Origin: Gluconacetobacter takamatsuzukensis
GTDB lineage: Bacteria > Pseudomonadota > Alphaproteobacteria > Acetobacterales > Acetobacteraceae
DNA length: 64,000 nt
Assembly: GCF_014174275.1 (NCBI RefSeq)
Contig: NZ_JABEQK010000008.1
Coordinates: forward strand, 124,001-188,000
Reading direction: 5' to 3'
Part shown: positions 8,920-16,450 of the stretch, piece by piece
Position numbering within the stretch: position 1 is the stretch's first letter
Layout of the letters: the number at the start of each line of letters is the position of its first letter
The notes under the pieces: model-generated
Told to the model about the DNA's origin: nothing
Seen by the model: the letters and a program-made list of their open reading frames with translations, nothing else
The model's database searches: none
Translations under genes and position numbers: made by a program

Positions 8920-9309
8920 ATGATGGCTACGCAAAAGACCGTTGCCGGCCCCATTCCGGCATCTGAAGAAATGTTCGGGTACAAAAAGGTTAAAGAAGAT
9001 CTTCCCGACCGCATCATGACGATGGCCGAGAAGAATTCCGAGACAGAGCGTACGCTTCGCCTGCGTGCTCAGACCTTCCAGCTTATCGACGCCCTTACGC
9101 AGAGGTTCATTGCTCTGTGCGCGTTCGCTGGAGCGATGTTCACCACATATGAACTTGCGATCTCTGGGCACGAGAGCGCGGCGATTGCTGTGGGAAGCTC
9201 AACGGCGATAGCCGTTGTGGGTAGCTTCCTTCGGGAAGTGGCGGGGAAAGCAAGACAGGCCAATAAGGGCACCCAGAAAGCAGAAAAGAAGGAAGAGTCT
9301 CCAACCTAG
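8920..9309 (+). CDS. DUF2335-like small membrane protein
   Basis: A 129-aa protein with an N-terminal soluble helix ending in a charged segment (PDRIMTMAEKNSETERTLRLRAQ), two adjacent hydrophobic helices (about residues 62-82 and 86-106), and a Lys/Glu-rich tail. This layout, including the MAEK..ER..LR..AQ element before two membrane spans, matches the DUF2335 predicted membrane proteins, often found near mobile or phage DNA (family knowledge, assignment by eye). Start ATG 8920 has GGGAG about 5 bases upstream; an earlier in-frame ATG at 8812 overlaps the preceding gene and has no comparable site. Confidence 0.65.
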   Translation: MMATQKTVAGPIPASEEMFGYKKVKEDLPDRIMTMAEKNSETERTLRLRAQTFQLIDALTQRFIALCAFAGAMFTTYELAISGHESAAIAVGSSTAIAVVGSFLREVAGKARQANKGTQKAEKKEESPT

Positions 9310-9337
9310 CGAGCCGGTTGTGGAGACGGCGGGGGTA

Positions 9338-9359
9338 AGTCGAGGCCGAAGCCCCGACT
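9338..9359. terminator. bidirectional hairpin between convergent genes
   Basis: A 9-bp stem (9338-9346 with 9351-9359, one A/C mismatch) with a CGAA loop, which reads TTCG on the minus strand, lies between the DUF2335-like gene and the convergent minus-strand frame. There is no long T-tract. Confidence 0.5.
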
Positions 9360-9362
9360 CGT

Positions 9363-9626
9363 TTAGTTCTTCGATGGAGACTTGGGTCGCTTGTCCCTGA
9401 AAGTCTTCCGCTTTCCGGTCTTCAGTTCGGAGAGCCTTCTCTGATTAAGGCAATACTCAGCGGCGACAGTTTCAATGATGAGAATCGGTTGCCGGGCTTT
9501 CACTGGTCGCGAAAGATGCCACGCGAACCAATGCTCCGCTGTCCATTCTTCTTTAATATCGCCTCCTGTCCCATCATAGAAACGCGCAGTCGGTACAGGT
9601 GCCGAGATATGGGGCGCAGACACCAT
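9363..9626 (-). CDS. hypothetical protein, possible
   Basis: A minus-strand frame of 87 aa from ATG 9626. The stretch ARFYDGTGGDIKEEWTAEHW and the basic C-terminus (GKRKTFRDKRPKSPSKN) have balanced composition, unlike shadow frames, and it converges on the terminator at 9338-9359. No Shine-Dalgarno is evident and the family is not recognised. The frame also continues upstream without a stop, so the start is uncertain. Confidence 0.35.
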   Translation of the reverse strand: MVSAPHISAPVPTARFYDGTGGDIKEEWTAEHWFAWHLSRPVKARQPILIIETVAAEYCLNQRRLSELKTGKRKTFRDKRPKSPSKN

Positions 9627-9676
9627 ACCATCGTCAGCGCACGTTATTCTCGATTGGTCGGGATGGGGAGATGAGG

Positions 9677-9859
9677 ATGACGCGCTGGATTTTGCTGTGT
9701 GTGGCCGTTGTGGGGCTGGGGGGCTGTGTTCATCGGCCTCGGCGCGAGCGCGGGGAGATGCCTGCGTGCGTGGAATATCGGTCGATGATGACTGCGCCCA
9801 TGCCGCCGGATGCTGTGAGGCGGTTGCAGGAGCGGTGTGAGGGTAGCAGGCGGCGGTAA
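9677..9859 (+). CDS. small lipoprotein
   Basis: A 60-aa protein: MTRWILLCVAVVGLGGC is a clear type II signal peptide with lipobox LGGC, followed by about 43 residues of basic, Arg-rich mature sequence. ATG 9677 is chosen because GGGGAG at 9665-9670 gives good spacing; ATG 9671 would overlap that site. Function unknown. Confidence 0.6.
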   Translation: MTRWILLCVAVVGLGGCVHRPRRERGEMPACVEYRSMMTAPMPPDAVRRLQERCEGSRRR

Positions 9860-9998
9860 TCGACCGTTCTTCTGCATGGTTCTCTGGTTTTCGCATGCGA
9901 TCCCGGCCATGTGTCATTGCCGGGAAGGGGCAAGGCGGGGTGCCGGATGGGTCCGATGACCGGGCGGGTGAGCGAACGGGTTGATGCTGGAGGGAAAG

Positions 9999-10391
9999 AT
10001 GGAAGGGGGATGTCTTTGCGGGGACGTGCGCTATGTGGTCGAGGGGGAGGTGGTCAGTAGCGGGATCTGCCATTGCGAGACCTGCCGGCGGGTTGCGTCT
10101 GCGCCGCGGCTTCCATTTGTTGGGGTGAAGGATTCGTGTTTTCGCTACATACGCGGGGTGCCGGTCGATTATGTGTCTTCGCCCGGCGTCATCCGTAGCT
10201 TCTGCGGTCGGTGCGGGTCTCCCCTGACCTATCGCCGGGAGGATGCGCCGGGGGAACGCGATGTCATGACGGTGAGTCTGGATAACCCGAATGCGGTGCC
10301 GCCGACATTTCATGTCTGGGCGAGCGAGGCTCTGGATTGGGACCCGATAACGGGGGACCTTCCGCGCTATCCGCGATCGCGCGACGGATAA
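9999..10391 (+). CDS. GFA-family zinc protein (glutathione-dependent formaldehyde-activating-like)
   Basis: A 130-aa protein of the CENP-V/GFA family. The metal-binding cysteines are in the expected order: GCLCG, CHCETCRR and SFCGRCGSPL. Founding members bind S-hydroxymethylglutathione, but most family members of this size have no proven reaction, so the substrate is unassigned. The start at ATG 9999 is supported by GGAGGG just upstream. A very long hairpin terminator follows. Confidence 0.85.
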   Translation: MEGGCLCGDVRYVVEGEVVSSGICHCETCRRVASAPRLPFVGVKDSCFRYIRGVPVDYVSSPGVIRSFCGRCGSPLTYRREDAPGERDVMTVSLDNPNAVPPTFHVWASEALDWDPITGDLPRYPRSRDG

Positions 10392-10397
10392 GAGGCG

Positions 10398-10456
10398 GTT
10401 TGAAAACCCCCTGTTGTCGTCACCAATAGCTGACAACAACAGGGGATTTTTCAAAC
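10398..10456. terminator. long bidirectional intrinsic terminator
   Basis: Arms at 10398-10422 and 10431-10456 form a near-perfect stem of about 25 bp around the short loop AATAGC, with A-tract and T-tract at the base on both strands. It separates the convergent GFA-family gene (+) and Pmp3-family gene (-). The length is unusual for an intrinsic terminator. Confidence 0.85.
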
Positions 10457-10478
10457 AGCCTTCAGCGGCCGGGTTGGG

Positions 10479-10667
10479 TCAGCCGCGCATTGCCTTCCTG
10501 ATTTTCTGGTCGGTCTTGAATTGGCTGAGGGCGTAGACCGACCAGATGGCGGCGGGGATCCAGCCGATGATGGTGATCTGGAGAAACAGGCAGATGATGC
10601 CGGCGATGGGGCGGCCGATGGTGAAAAACTGAAGCCAGGGGAGGATGAGGGCGAGGAGAAGGCGCAT
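10479..10667 (-). CDS. YqaE/Pmp3-family membrane peptide
   Basis: A 62-aa proteolipid of the UPF0057/Pmp3 family: ALILPWLQFFTIGRP, GIICLFLQITIIGWIPAA and IWSVYALSQFK are the family blocks, giving two transmembrane helices. Homologues are small stress-induced membrane proteins linked to ion or osmotic homeostasis in other organisms. ATG 10667 is the start; the ribosome site is weak (AAGAGA). Confidence 0.9.
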   Translation of the reverse strand: MRLLLALILPWLQFFTIGRPIAGIICLFLQITIIGWIPAAIWSVYALSQFKTDQKIRKAMRG

Positions 10668-11131
10668 GCGAGGGTCTCTTGGCAAAAAGATTGGCCGATG
10701 GGTGTCCACCCGAGGGGAAGGGGGAACCGTTGTGTCCTGTATTTTGCGTGGGTTCCGGCCGCAAGCCAAAGGGAAAATTCCCGGGTGGTGCGCTGGCGGC
10801 GGCGCGGTTCGCGGACGGGGTGCGGTCCGGTCGCCTGGCCCGGGTGGCCCCTGTGTACAATCATGTGGATAACGGGTACAACGGGTCCCATGACGGAACA
10901 GGTGACGGGGCAGGTGACGGGTCGTCCGGCCCCGGGGCGGCGGGATGGGCCGCGGGTCGTCAATCGATCCGAAATTGAAAGGAAGTTTTCTTGACTTCGG
11001 GCGTGGAGGCGCTGGAATGCGGTGTGCCCCGTGGTTTCTGGAGGAGCGATGTGCTGCCGCATGGAGCGGGGGCGTGGCTCCGATGACGCCGGCGGGCCGG
11101 CGGGGCCTATAGGGAAGGATAATGACCTGCG
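10668..11131. other. intergenic, no supported gene
   Basis: 464 bases between divergent small envelope genes. Frames here are shadow-like. A short imperfect tandem repeat (ACAGGTGACGGGGCAGGTGACGGGTC, split about 10899-10921) is present; otherwise nothing recognisable. Confidence 0.4.
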
Positions 11132-11371
11132 ATGCGTTTTCTCCTGATTGCCTCGACATGTCTCGCGCTGGCTGCCTGTGCGGACGAACAGACCGCGCCG
11201 CACCAGGTGGCGCAGGACAAGGGCCCGGCCCAGCATCACCATTTCGGAGCGGCCACCACGGGCAGCCTCATGGCCGATGACGGCGACGGCGACAGCGGTA
11301 GCGGTAGCCAGGTCGATCATGTGGGCAGCATCCGGGGCAATGCCATCGGCGGCAATACCATGGGTCACTAG
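11132..11371 (+). CDS. small lipoprotein, Gly/Asp/His-rich
   Basis: 79 aa. MRFLLIASTCLALAAC is a lipoprotein signal with the Cys at residue 16. The mature part is rich in Gly, Asp and Ser, with HHH and DDGDGDSGSGS stretches that could bind cations. ATG 11132 is used; AAGGA lies rather far upstream. No family recognised. A fragment of the 3' palindromic repeat family begins just after its stop. Confidence 0.55.
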   Translation: MRFLLIASTCLALAACADEQTAPHQVAQDKGPAQHHHFGAATTGSLMADDGDGDSGSGSQVDHVGSIRGNAIGGNTMGH

Positions 11372-11373
11372 CA

Positions 11374-11413
11374 CCCTGACGGGACATGCGCGCCGGGGGC
11401 GACCCGGCGCGCG
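11374..11413 (+). repeat. fragment of 3' palindromic element (family 1, copy F)
   Basis: Forty bases closely matching the gene-proximal arm and the GGCGA-CCGGCGCGCG segment of the element at 18940-19059, in the same orientation relative to the preceding gene. The core and distal arm are absent. Confidence 0.6.
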
Positions 11414-11795
11414 TGGTTCGGGCTCTGGCGCTTTGCTGCGTGCTGTCGTCGGGATTGTTCCGGTCCGGTGTTCGGGCATATCCGGACAGACATGCCGGGC
11501 GTGATGAGGCGGGGGCGGTGCCGGCGGTTCCGATCGCCAGGCGTATTTCCTGTTGACCGATTTGAAAGAAATGGCGGCGGTCGGCATGGCCGTCTGTTTT
11601 CGATTTGGGTGATGTTTCGGGTTCTGCTTCCTTCTGGAGGGGAGCGGGCCGGGTATTGTTTCAGTATGGCATAGAACTGTCGGCGGTTCGGCACGTTTGG
11701 TCTTCCGACTATACGGCTTGCAGCGATGCGGCGGGGCGCCTGCCCCGTGTTGCGTCCCAGGCTGTTGTTGGAATGACCTGCTGAAAGGTTCTGTA
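11414..11795. other. intergenic, no supported gene
   Basis: About 380 bases between the small lipoprotein and the DUF2501 gene. No frame with a plausible ribosome site or protein pattern was found. Confidence 0.4.
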
Positions 11796-12326
11796 ATGCT
11801 GATGAATCGTTTTTCTGCCTTTGCCCTGTCCTGTGGTGTGGCGTTCTCCGCCGTCGGTGCCGCGCATGCGCAGGGTGCGCCGGCGCAGGTGCCGGCAGGG
11901 ACCACGCTTTCGACCCAGCCGGTCGGTAGCGTACCGGTGACGTCGCCCGCCGACCCGGCGTCCAATCCGGCCACGCAGGGGGCGCAGGTCGTCAATGGCG
12001 TGACGGGATCGACCACCGCCGCGACGCCCGGCGTGCTGGGTACCAACGGGCTGCCGACGCTGGCGTCGGCCGGGCCGGGGAATGTGGCCGGGCTGGTGAC
12101 GTATTGCATCCACAAGAAGCTGGTCTATGGCACGACGGCGCGCAGTACCGCCCGTGCGCTGGCCAAGCGCGACGATGTGAAGAACGACCAGTTCTATTCG
12201 GTCGGCGGGCAGGGGCTGTTGCAGACCGGGAGCAGCACGCCGTTCGACATCGCCACGCTTGACAGGTCGAAGCGCGTGGAACTGTGCAGCGACCTGGTCA
12301 AGAAGGGGCAGTCGCTCTCGGACTGA
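11796..12326 (+). CDS. DUF2501-family exported protein
   Basis: 176 aa with a type I signal peptide ending in AAHAQG (about residue 25), a Thr/Pro/Gly-rich linker, and a C-terminal domain (VTYCIHKKLVYG... SVGGQGLLQTG... ELCSDLVKKGQSL) characteristic of DUF2501 (E. coli YjjA family). Two Cys in the domain may form a disulphide. ATG 11796 follows AAAGG. Function unknown, periplasmic by inference. Confidence 0.75.
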   Translation: MLMNRFSAFALSCGVAFSAVGAAHAQGAPAQVPAGTTLSTQPVGSVPVTSPADPASNPATQGAQVVNGVTGSTTAATPGVLGTNGLPTLASAGPGNVAGLVTYCIHKKLVYGTTARSTARALAKRDDVKNDQFYSVGGQGLLQTGSSTPFDIATLDRSKRVELCSDLVKKGQSLSD

Positions 12327-12371
12327 TCCGCTTGCGGGCCGCCGGCCGGGCCTTGACGCCGCGGCCGGTGG

Positions 12372-14753
12372 CTACAGCCGCGCCATCATCCCTGTGAGCG
12401 GCATGGTCACATAGCGGTGCAGCCATCGGTGCAGCGGCCGGAGGGGCCTTGTATAGGGATCGGTGGCGGCGGCCTGGAAATCGGGTACGGCGCAGTGCTG
12501 CCCGAAATTCTTGGCGAACGGTACGGATGCGCCCTGGCGGACGTAGCGGTGGTAGAGCTCTGCCTCGGCATCGGCGCGCCAGCCGGCGGCCTGGCACAGG
12601 ACGGCGGCGAAGGCCTGGGAGCGAGGGGGGAGCAGGTCGGCCGCGTTTTCGGCCTCGTTCACCGCGATGTCGCGATAATGGAAGCGCTGGTAGGGGGCGG
12701 CTTCGCTGACGGCGAAGCGGTTGCGCTCGCCGTCGGTGACGAGGGGGCCGGGCAGGGCGGCGGCGGTGCGGGCCTTCCGGGTCATGGGAATGATCGGCTG
12801 GTTGTCGGGCGGGGAGAGGACCGCGACATTGCGGCCCGCGCCCATGGTGAAGCCGCCCTGGAAGACGGCGTAGTCCGGGTCCTGCTCGGTCGCCATGATG
12901 TCCATGCCGTGGGTGCGGGCCATGCTGGCGGCGGTGAACCAGGCCTGCGCCTGGCCGATCCTGGTCCAGCGGTGCCGGGCGTCGTGCAGGGCGTCGCCGT
13001 AGATGCGGGCCCAGCTGCGGAACGTTGCGGGCTTGCCGCCGCGCACGAAGCGCGGATCGCCATCTTCAGGGAAATAGCGCAGGGATTCCGCAATATGGCC
13101 GGTGCGGACCAGGCGCCGGGCCAGGATCATCCTGATCGCATCCGGTTCGGGTTCGGCCGCCCCGGGCATGGCCGGCCCGTGGGTCGGGGGGATATGGGCA
13201 TCGACATAATGCCGGAGTTCGTCGGTCGTCAGCACCCGTTCGGCCAGGTAGGCGGCATCGGAGGCGATGCCGCTGCGGCTGCCGGCGATGGCTGCGGCGG
13301 TGTAGAGGCAGTCGAAGGCCGCGATATATTGCCCGCGCGACAGGGTCAGGACACCCTGTTCGGCACGGAGGCGGCTGATTTCCTCGGGGGCCAGATCGGT
13401 GGCGATGGTGGGAAATCCCTTGGCCGCTTCGGCATAATATCGGGCTGCCGCGGCAAGGTCGCCCCGCTGGATGGCCAGCTTGGCCAGCACCCAGCGCGAC
13501 AGGGGGCCGGGCTGCATGGTTGCGAGCGTCCTGGCCAGATCGTACCGGCCGCTGCGATAGGCCAGTGCGGCCAGCCGGTCGGCGTGGGCGATATGGTCGA
13601 TCCCGCGCGCGCGGATGGCATCGACCAGGGTGACGACGGCCGGGTTGGGGCGAATGGTCCGGATTTCGGCGCAATAGGGGCAGCCGGTGCCGCCGGTGCC
13701 GCGTGCGGCGTCGTGATAGCCCGGGCCGCCCATTTCGGGGGCGGCGTATTCGGATGCCGTGCGGGGATCGTCGTTGACGATGTCGCCGGTGCGGGCCAGC
13801 GCATAGGCCACCAGCAGGGCCTGGCTGAGCGGATCGTCGATCAGGCGCTGGGCGCGGTGGGGATCCGCCATCGCCCATGACGCGATGAGCAGCAGCGAGG
13901 TGGTGCCGCCGGCCGAGCCGCGCGCAGCCTGTTCGGCATAGAGCGCGATGGCGTGTTTCAAATTCGCCGGTTCGATGCGGTCGGCGCAGGGGGCGCTGGT
14001 CAGGAAGGCTTTCCAGCCGCAGGCCGTCCGGCCGTCCATCAGATAGGCCCGGGCCTGTTCGCCATAGCTGGCGACGGCGAGGGACAGTGGGTCGGGCAGT
14101 TTCTGCCGGGCCAGGGCGCGGGTCTGGGCGAAGGCGCGGATCGCGGCCTCGCGCGCGTCGGGGGCGCCGGTGGCGAAGAAACGGTCCAGTTGCACGCGGC
14201 CGAGCATGTAGGCCGCCCAGACCGCGCGGGACCGGCCTTCGTCGCCCGGCAGGTCCAGCACCGCCTGGAAGCGCTTGCGGGCATGGTCGGCGGAGTCCGG
14301 GCCGATGCCCGCGCGGCCCAGGGCGTAATCGACGGCACCGGCGGTATAGAGCCGGAGTGCCTCGGGCACGCCATCCGCATGATCGTAGGCGGAATCGCCA
14401 TCGATTGCGTTGCGCATCATGGACACGCGGTTTTCCTGCAAGGGCGTCAGCCCCTCCATTCCCGGTTCCGGCGGGGTGTTGTCCGGGTCGGGGGGCTGGG
14501 TGGGTGCGGGCCCGGCGGCGCGGAGCGTATCGTCGGGGGTGACGAGGTGGCTGACATCGTAGACGAAGGAGGTCGTCGGCGTGCTCTTGAGCGTGCCTTC
14601 GCGGTCGTCGAGCAGCTGGGTTGGAAAATCCATGCCGCAGGCGAGAACCATCGGGATGCAGGTCAGGCTCGACAGGGCGAAGGCCAGACCGTAGCGGCGC
14701 ATCGTGTGTCGGCCGGGCGGCTTTTGCATCGGTGCGTCAGCTCTGTTTTTCAT
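12372..14753 (-). CDS. large exported helical-repeat lipoprotein, partner of the DUF3142 protein
   Basis: A 793-aa protein starting at ATG 14753, inside the 3' end of the upstream gene (17-base overlap), so translational coupling is likely. A basic N-terminus and hydrophobic stretch run to SLTCIPMVLAC, a possible lipobox with Cys about residue 37. The mature part is Ala-rich helical repeats resembling TPR/Sel1 solenoids (for example LAKLAIQRGDLAAAARYYAEAA and LAALAYRSGRYDLARTLA). A CPYC motif sits in the middle. No enzyme signature is seen. Conserved coupling to a DUF3142 protein suggests an envelope complex, but the role is unknown. Later starts at 14729 or 14702 are possible. Confidence 0.75.
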   Translation of the reverse strand: MKNRADAPMQKPPGRHTMRRYGLAFALSSLTCIPMVLACGMDFPTQLLDDREGTLKSTPTTSFVYDVSHLVTPDDTLRAAGPAPTQPPDPDNTPPEPGMEGLTPLQENRVSMMRNAIDGDSAYDHADGVPEALRLYTAGAVDYALGRAGIGPDSADHARKRFQAVLDLPGDEGRSRAVWAAYMLGRVQLDRFFATGAPDAREAAIRAFAQTRALARQKLPDPLSLAVASYGEQARAYLMDGRTACGWKAFLTSAPCADRIEPANLKHAIALYAEQAARGSAGGTTSLLLIASWAMADPHRAQRLIDDPLSQALLVAYALARTGDIVNDDPRTASEYAAPEMGGPGYHDAARGTGGTGCPYCAEIRTIRPNPAVVTLVDAIRARGIDHIAHADRLAALAYRSGRYDLARTLATMQPGPLSRWVLAKLAIQRGDLAAAARYYAEAAKGFPTIATDLAPEEISRLRAEQGVLTLSRGQYIAAFDCLYTAAAIAGSRSGIASDAAYLAERVLTTDELRHYVDAHIPPTHGPAMPGAAEPEPDAIRMILARRLVRTGHIAESLRYFPEDGDPRFVRGGKPATFRSWARIYGDALHDARHRWTRIGQAQAWFTAASMARTHGMDIMATEQDPDYAVFQGGFTMGAGRNVAVLSPPDNQPIIPMTRKARTAAALPGPLVTDGERNRFAVSEAAPYQRFHYRDIAVNEAENAADLLPPRSQAFAAVLCQAAGWRADAEAELYHRYVRQGASVPFAKNFGQHCAVPDFQAAATDPYTRPLRPLHRWLHRYVTMPLTGMMARL

Positions 14754-15972
14754 CGGTTCCGGCATAGGCTCTGATTGTTCCCCGATCGCATCGCACCCAT
14801 CCGACGACGGATTGTTGCCCCGCGCGCAGCAGGCCGGGCTGCGCGCGCCGCAGCAATGGCCCCTTGGCATCATAATCCAGACTGTAGCCGTTCATACCAT
14901 CGGCCCCGGACGGGCAGGCGCTTTCGATCCGTACGGCTGCCGGGCCTTCGGCATCCACGTTGCCGTCATTGGCCAGGACGATATCGTACGGGGCGGATGC
15001 CGAGGGCCGGCGCAGGCTGACCGACAGCGCGGCGTGCAGGGGCTGGTGGGTGACGACCGCGCGCCATGCCGGCAGGCTCCACGCCCGCCTGTCGTCGGCC
15101 GTCGGCAGGCGGAACCAGACCCAGCCGGCCAGCCCGTGCGGGGGCGCGTGTTCGATGCGCTTCATGAAGGCGGCGATTTCGGCGGGTGGGGCCACGAGTT
15201 CGTGCCCGCTGTCGGCGCCCATGAACCGGTCCTGCTCGCTCTCGACGCCCGCGATCCGCCCGTCCGTGCCCCAGGTGACGCGGGTGCCGTAGGCGGGCAG
15301 GGCGACGTGCCACGGGCCCTGGCGGCGCTGCGCGAAGGCGCGGAGCCAGTCATGGGCCTTCCCGGGGTTGAAAAGGCCGAATTGCGGGTTCTGGACGGCA
15401 TGGATCTGCAATACCGCGTCCTCGACCCGCGCCAGCACGTCGTCCAGCGCGGGAGAGGCCAGCCATGCGGGCAGGATGGTGACGGAGAGCGGCGTGGCCT
15501 GTCCCAGCCGGCCGCGCAGCTGCGCCAGGAACCGCGCATAGGCCGGCAGGCGGACGGTTGCGCAATCATGGTCGATTTCGATGCCCGATACCGCAATGCC
15601 GTGTTGCTGCCATGCGGTTTTCAGGGCGAGGATGCGGGTGGCCAGTTGCTCCTCATCCCACTCCGCCAGTTGGCCCTCGATGCGGATCACGGCGATGACC
15701 GGCATGTGCCGGGCGGCCAGTAGGGCGCTGTCGGGGGTGGTGGCGACCCAGGTGCCGTGTCCGTCCAGTTCCGCCGCGAGGATGCGCCATGTGTGGATGA
15801 CATCCTGGCTGGCGGTGACGGCGGCGCTGACGGCCGGGGTCCATTGGCGCTGCCAGATATAGGCGTCGCTGGGCAGCGTTCTGCCTGTCCGGGTGGTGAA
15901 GGCGGTGTGGATGCCCAGGAGGAAGATCAGGAAGACGACCAGGATCGATGGTTTCTTGAAAAAATCAGTCAT
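14737..15972 (-). CDS. DUF3142-domain protein, membrane-anchored or exported
   Basis: 411 aa. One N-terminal hydrophobic segment (ILVVFLIFLLGIHTAF) acts as anchor or signal, followed by the DUF3142 body: AYIWQRQWTPAV near the start, VIAVIRIEG, GIEIDHDCATVRLPAYARF and LSVTILPAWL resemble a TIM-barrel-like, glycosidase-type layout, with Asp/Glu clusters in EIDHD. The family has no proven reaction. It heads a two-gene unit with the helical-repeat lipoprotein. ATG 15972 is used. Confidence 0.75.
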   Translation of the reverse strand: MTDFFKKPSILVVFLIFLLGIHTAFTTRTGRTLPSDAYIWQRQWTPAVSAAVTASQDVIHTWRILAAELDGHGTWVATTPDSALLAARHMPVIAVIRIEGQLAEWDEEQLATRILALKTAWQQHGIAVSGIEIDHDCATVRLPAYARFLAQLRGRLGQATPLSVTILPAWLASPALDDVLARVEDAVLQIHAVQNPQFGLFNPGKAHDWLRAFAQRRQGPWHVALPAYGTRVTWGTDGRIAGVESEQDRFMGADSGHELVAPPAEIAAFMKRIEHAPPHGLAGWVWFRLPTADDRRAWSLPAWRAVVTHQPLHAALSVSLRRPSASAPYDIVLANDGNVDAEGPAAVRIESACPSGADGMNGYSLDYDAKGPLLRRAQPGLLRAGQQSVVGWVRCDRGTIRAYAGTDEKQS

Positions 15973-16058
15973 GTCGCCTGGTCATGCGCTCCGGGAAGGA
16001 TGGGGGGCGCTTGCGCGTCCGGAGCGTGTTTTGCCGGTGGTGGCGTCGCGGGTTTCCG

Positions 16059-16196
16059 TCAATGGCTTCGGCTCGATGGTCCGTCCGCGACGGGTTGGAA
16101 GCCCGTGCTGTCCGACAGGCCGGATGCGGGCGCCTGCGCCGTGGCGGGGGCTGTTCCCGCCAGTGGCAGGGCCGGTAAGGCGGCCTGCGTCCTCAT
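16059..16196 (-). CDS. possible short exported peptide
   Basis: A 45-aa frame from ATG 16196 with a well-placed GAGGA 7 bases upstream. The N-terminus (MRTQAALPALPLAGTAPATA) could be a short signal sequence. It lies 86 bases upstream of the DUF3142 gene in the same direction and could be a leader peptide. The composition is also what a chance frame in GC-rich DNA would give. Confidence 0.3.
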   Translation of the reverse strand: MRTQAALPALPLAGTAPATAQAPASGLSDSTGFQPVADGPSSRSH

Positions 16197-16288
16197 GCGT
16201 GTTCCTCTTCGGCGTGGTGCATGGATGATCTTGCCCGCGATGCGCGCGCGGTCAACCGTCTTACTGCTGCCCGGCTCGGCTGGGGGCG

Positions 16289-16450
16289 GAGCCTGTCCGG
16301 AGAGGTGGGCTGGTGAGCGAGAGCAGCCCGAAGGGCTGCGCCCGTCGTGTGTGTCCGAGCACCGAAGCGGAGCGGCCTGACGGGCCGTGAGCATCGGAGC
16401 ACAGGAAACGCGCGTCGGATCGCCACCAGCCCACCTCTCCGGACAGGCTC
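16289..16450 (-). repeat. 3' palindromic element (family 1, copy A)
   Basis: Perfect 27-bp outer inverted repeat (16289-16315 with 16424-16450); the right arm runs into the TGA of the SDR gene. Inside are a hairpin with 7-bp arms (16323-16329, 16333-16339), a partly wobble-paired stem, and a core with the 12-bp direct repeat GAGCAYCGRAGC at 16357-16368 and 16389-16400 flanking a GGCC-TGAC-GGGCC mini-hairpin. See the related copies at 18940, 48669 and 60155. Confidence 0.85.

Noticed and set aside
10899-10925. Short tandem CAGGTGACGG repeats
   Set aside because: Only two imperfect units; too little to support a repeat locus or CRISPR.
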